From Apostichopus californicus (Eukaryota; Echinodermata; Holothuroidea; Aspidochirotida; Stichopodidae): a stretch of 64,000 nt of DNA. Both the position numbers and the translations under genes were made by a program. Below, piece after piece: positions 61,719 through 64,000 of this stretch. The first letter of the stretch is position 1. Each line of letters opens with the position of its first letter. Location of the stretch: contig JAIPMN010000274.1 of the NCBI GenBank assembly GCA_020650975.1, positions 1 to 64,000 on the forward strand. Reading direction: 5' to 3'. Below the pieces are notes generated by a model that saw nothing but the letters and a program-made list of their open reading frames with translations, made no database searches and was not told the DNA's origin.

Positions 61719-64000
61719 GTGAGTTAAAACTTGAAAACTCTTCCTTGCATTTGCATTGTAATGTCTCTCATCATCTAAGTTACCTTCCAACAGGAACTGG
61801 ATTGCTTGGATGTATGTTTAATATTCTCTAAAAAGAAGGTTGGGCTTTAAAATAAAGGATCAACCGTCAGGTTTTACTTACCTACATTTTAACAGCAGAT
61901 CTGCACAGAGCCTACTATACATTTTTAAGACTTGGAGATGAAGTTTTTATTATGATTTTCATCTACTTTCTAGGCTTTGCATGCTAACTGCATCATATTG
62001 AACAAAGACTGTAAGGTCAAACAAAATAAATAGATAAATAAACAACCAATATCAGTGCTTGTTACATTTCAACACCAGATTAAGTTTTTTAGAACTTATT
62101 TACCAGCAATTAAGACTTCTCATAAACAACAGAAATGTTTAGCATGGAAGACTTTCTTTACACTTTATGAAACAGTGAGTTTATATAAGAATAAGCCTGT
62201 ATAGAGTGGAAGCCAGCATTACAGTTTGGTAACAACGGTGGGATCCGAACCACACCCTGAATATGATGGTGTTTTAACGATAATTATCTTTCATAATTCA
62301 TTGAAGATGTGACTGCTAATTATAATCCTTGACACTATGAAGTCAGTTAAAATTTCAGGAGTGATTCACTCTACAAAAAAGAAGCAATTTTATTGCAAAA
62401 TCCTCTCCCGATATGTTTCCTATAAAAATCTGAGGCAAACTGTGATCCAATAGAGTTCATCAAAATAACCAATGAGATATGTCTGGAATTAAAACTCTGT
62501 CAACAAGTATGTGGCTAACTTGTGAACGTTAGATTTGAAAGAGGAAGTGGGTGGAAGTGGAAGTGGGTGGTGACCCAGAAGTGGGTCATGGTAAAGAGCT
62601 GATAGGCTACCAAATGTTTGAAGGTAATGTAGATGAGAAAGTGCATATGATGTTTGGAGACAGGTAAGTACCATCTCTCGTATACATACATATATATATA
62701 TCTAAACCAGTTTTTTGAGGATATGAGGCATTTTATGTACATGTGTAATATTTCTGCTTGTGTTTGTTTAACTGAACCAGTGGTGTAACTGAGACCTACA
62801 CACACGCACGCACACATACACCACCCACACACATGCAAACAACTGGAATTATGAAGCAGCTACCAACCAACAAAATGTTGTCTCATGTGCAATAATTGAG
62901 TTGATTTGAAATGAAAAGTACTGAAACTCTGCTCTTGGTGAAGGAATGTGAGATATTCTATTGATAGTTCAATGTAAAACAAAACTAGAAGAGGCAAATT
63001 AAAGATTGATAATATGAACATTAAAACAAACAGCTACTTCTGTACCACTCTGATGTGGTTTATTTATTTAAGGTAGATTTCACGACTATTGTCTTTAGCT
63101 AATAAACTCTTCTGTCTGTACCTTCATGCATTGATTTTACTGTTCAGAAAGAATAGTGCCATAAATGTCACCGGCTAGCCCCTAGTGGATCTGCTCAAGT
63201 CCCTATGACCCCATTTTATAGACATGTTTTGTGAGACCTCCTTGACATTTATTAACCTCTGACAGTGGAAGGATTGGCATTGCAGGTCCTGGTGAGGTCC
63301 CTTGGGTGGTTCCATCCAAAATTGTCAGATGGGAGTCGTGAGGGAGGGGTAAATAACAGCCAAGGGGTCAAAGTGACATCTATTAACTCCATAAGCTGAG
63401 GCTCTGATGAGTTCTACCCCTATGAAACGTTTCCCATTGTTACTGTGTGTTGCTTTGAAAGCAGATGAATTGTTCTCGGAATCTTGTCTTAGTACATGCC
63501 ACTCTGTGACCAAACGGGTTAAAGGATATGAGGGCACAATTATAATAGCACAAATCGGATGAGTCCTTGATAATCACAACTGTTTAATGACCCACTTATT
63601 GAAGTCAGAGCAAACTGGTTTCTTGCTAAGGATTGCTTGGCGGTTCATTTCAATTTCTCTGCGCCTTTGCCCCTCCATTCCTACCCCCCTCTCACCCCAT
63701 CCCTCCTCCTCCAATCCTGACCACTAGCTGATGAAACATGAAGAGAAAATGACAATCCCAAAAGCATTTGCAAGTTCAAATTGATATTGTTTATGGTCTA
63801 CGCCCCCCTCCACCAACCCCCTCCCCCCCTGACTTCACCACTAGTTACTTAGTAGCTTCCCTTCAATCCTTTATGATAAACTCTAATTAGTGCTGGTATT
63901 GCTATGTTCAATGTACAGAAACACATGGGTTTGTGTTTTGTTTCTCACTATTCACATGTTTTGGAGAACAATTTTTAGCCAGCATTGCATATATTGTTGT
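61719..64000 (+). other. Intron after exon i, running off the window
   Basis: The next expected E-protein exon (IYSPDH, AD2) was not seen. The stretch contains CA/TA-rich simple sequence near 62685-62830 and pyrimidine-rich segments near 63660-63830; otherwise nothing distinctive. Confidence 0.6.

Noticed and set aside
62220-62260. tRNA-like B box on the minus strand (GGTTCGGATCC)
   Set aside because: No matching A box or cloverleaf was seen; a tRNA or SINE cannot be supported.

Overview
This window is animal nuclear DNA, AT-rich and mostly intronic. It carries nine spliced coding exons, all on the + strand, of one gene: an E-protein, the class I bHLH transcription factor family (vertebrate TCF4/ITF2, TCF12/HEB, TCF3/E2A; insect daughterless). 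The exons were found by conserved peptides remembered from human TCF4/TCF12, by GT/AG borders, and by reading phase, which closes without error across all nine (791 nt; 2 nt finish an upstream codon, then exactly 263 codons). The splitting of the protein into exons follows the vertebrate genes. One E-protein resembling both TCF4 and TCF12, together with the repeat style, suggests a non-vertebrate deuterostome, perhaps an echinoderm. That placement is an inference and not certain.

Layout. 1-23467 is non-coding (upstream intron or 5' region) with a 61-bp minisatellite (about 14.2-15.5 kb) and a 21-bp minisatellite (17.1-17.85 kb). Exons a, b and c lie at 23.5, 25.1 and 29.4 kb. A 20.6-kb intron follows. 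It holds several copies of a dispersed repeat with nuclear-receptor-like direct repeats, a THAP zinc-finger fragment with a frame break (40.9 kb), promoter-like sequence (41.5-42.0 and 45.5-45.9 kb, the latter with a perfect double E-box palindrome) and a 42-bp minisatellite (47 kb). Exons d and e (50.1 and 51.1 kb) encode the two halves of the bipartite NLS. Exons f-i (58.0-61.7 kb) encode the middle region up to the start of activation domain 2. The AD1 exons (N-terminal) and the AD2-C-terminal part with the bHLH were not found; the bHLH should lie beyond the right edge.

Most unusual observation: three of the nine 5' splice sites (exons c, f, h) are themselves tandemly duplicated, in 2, 10 and 7 copies. 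At exon f the unit includes the last 53 nt of coding sequence plus the donor. Every downstream copy looks like a usable donor, but its use would add a stop or shift the frame. Second, exons d+e form a 156-nt frame-neutral cassette holding the NLS, matching the NLS-skipping isoforms known for vertebrate TCF4. Third, a repeat family with a short hairpin, a TG-rich tract and repeated AGGTCA direct repeats (DR4 and DR1) is scattered through the introns.
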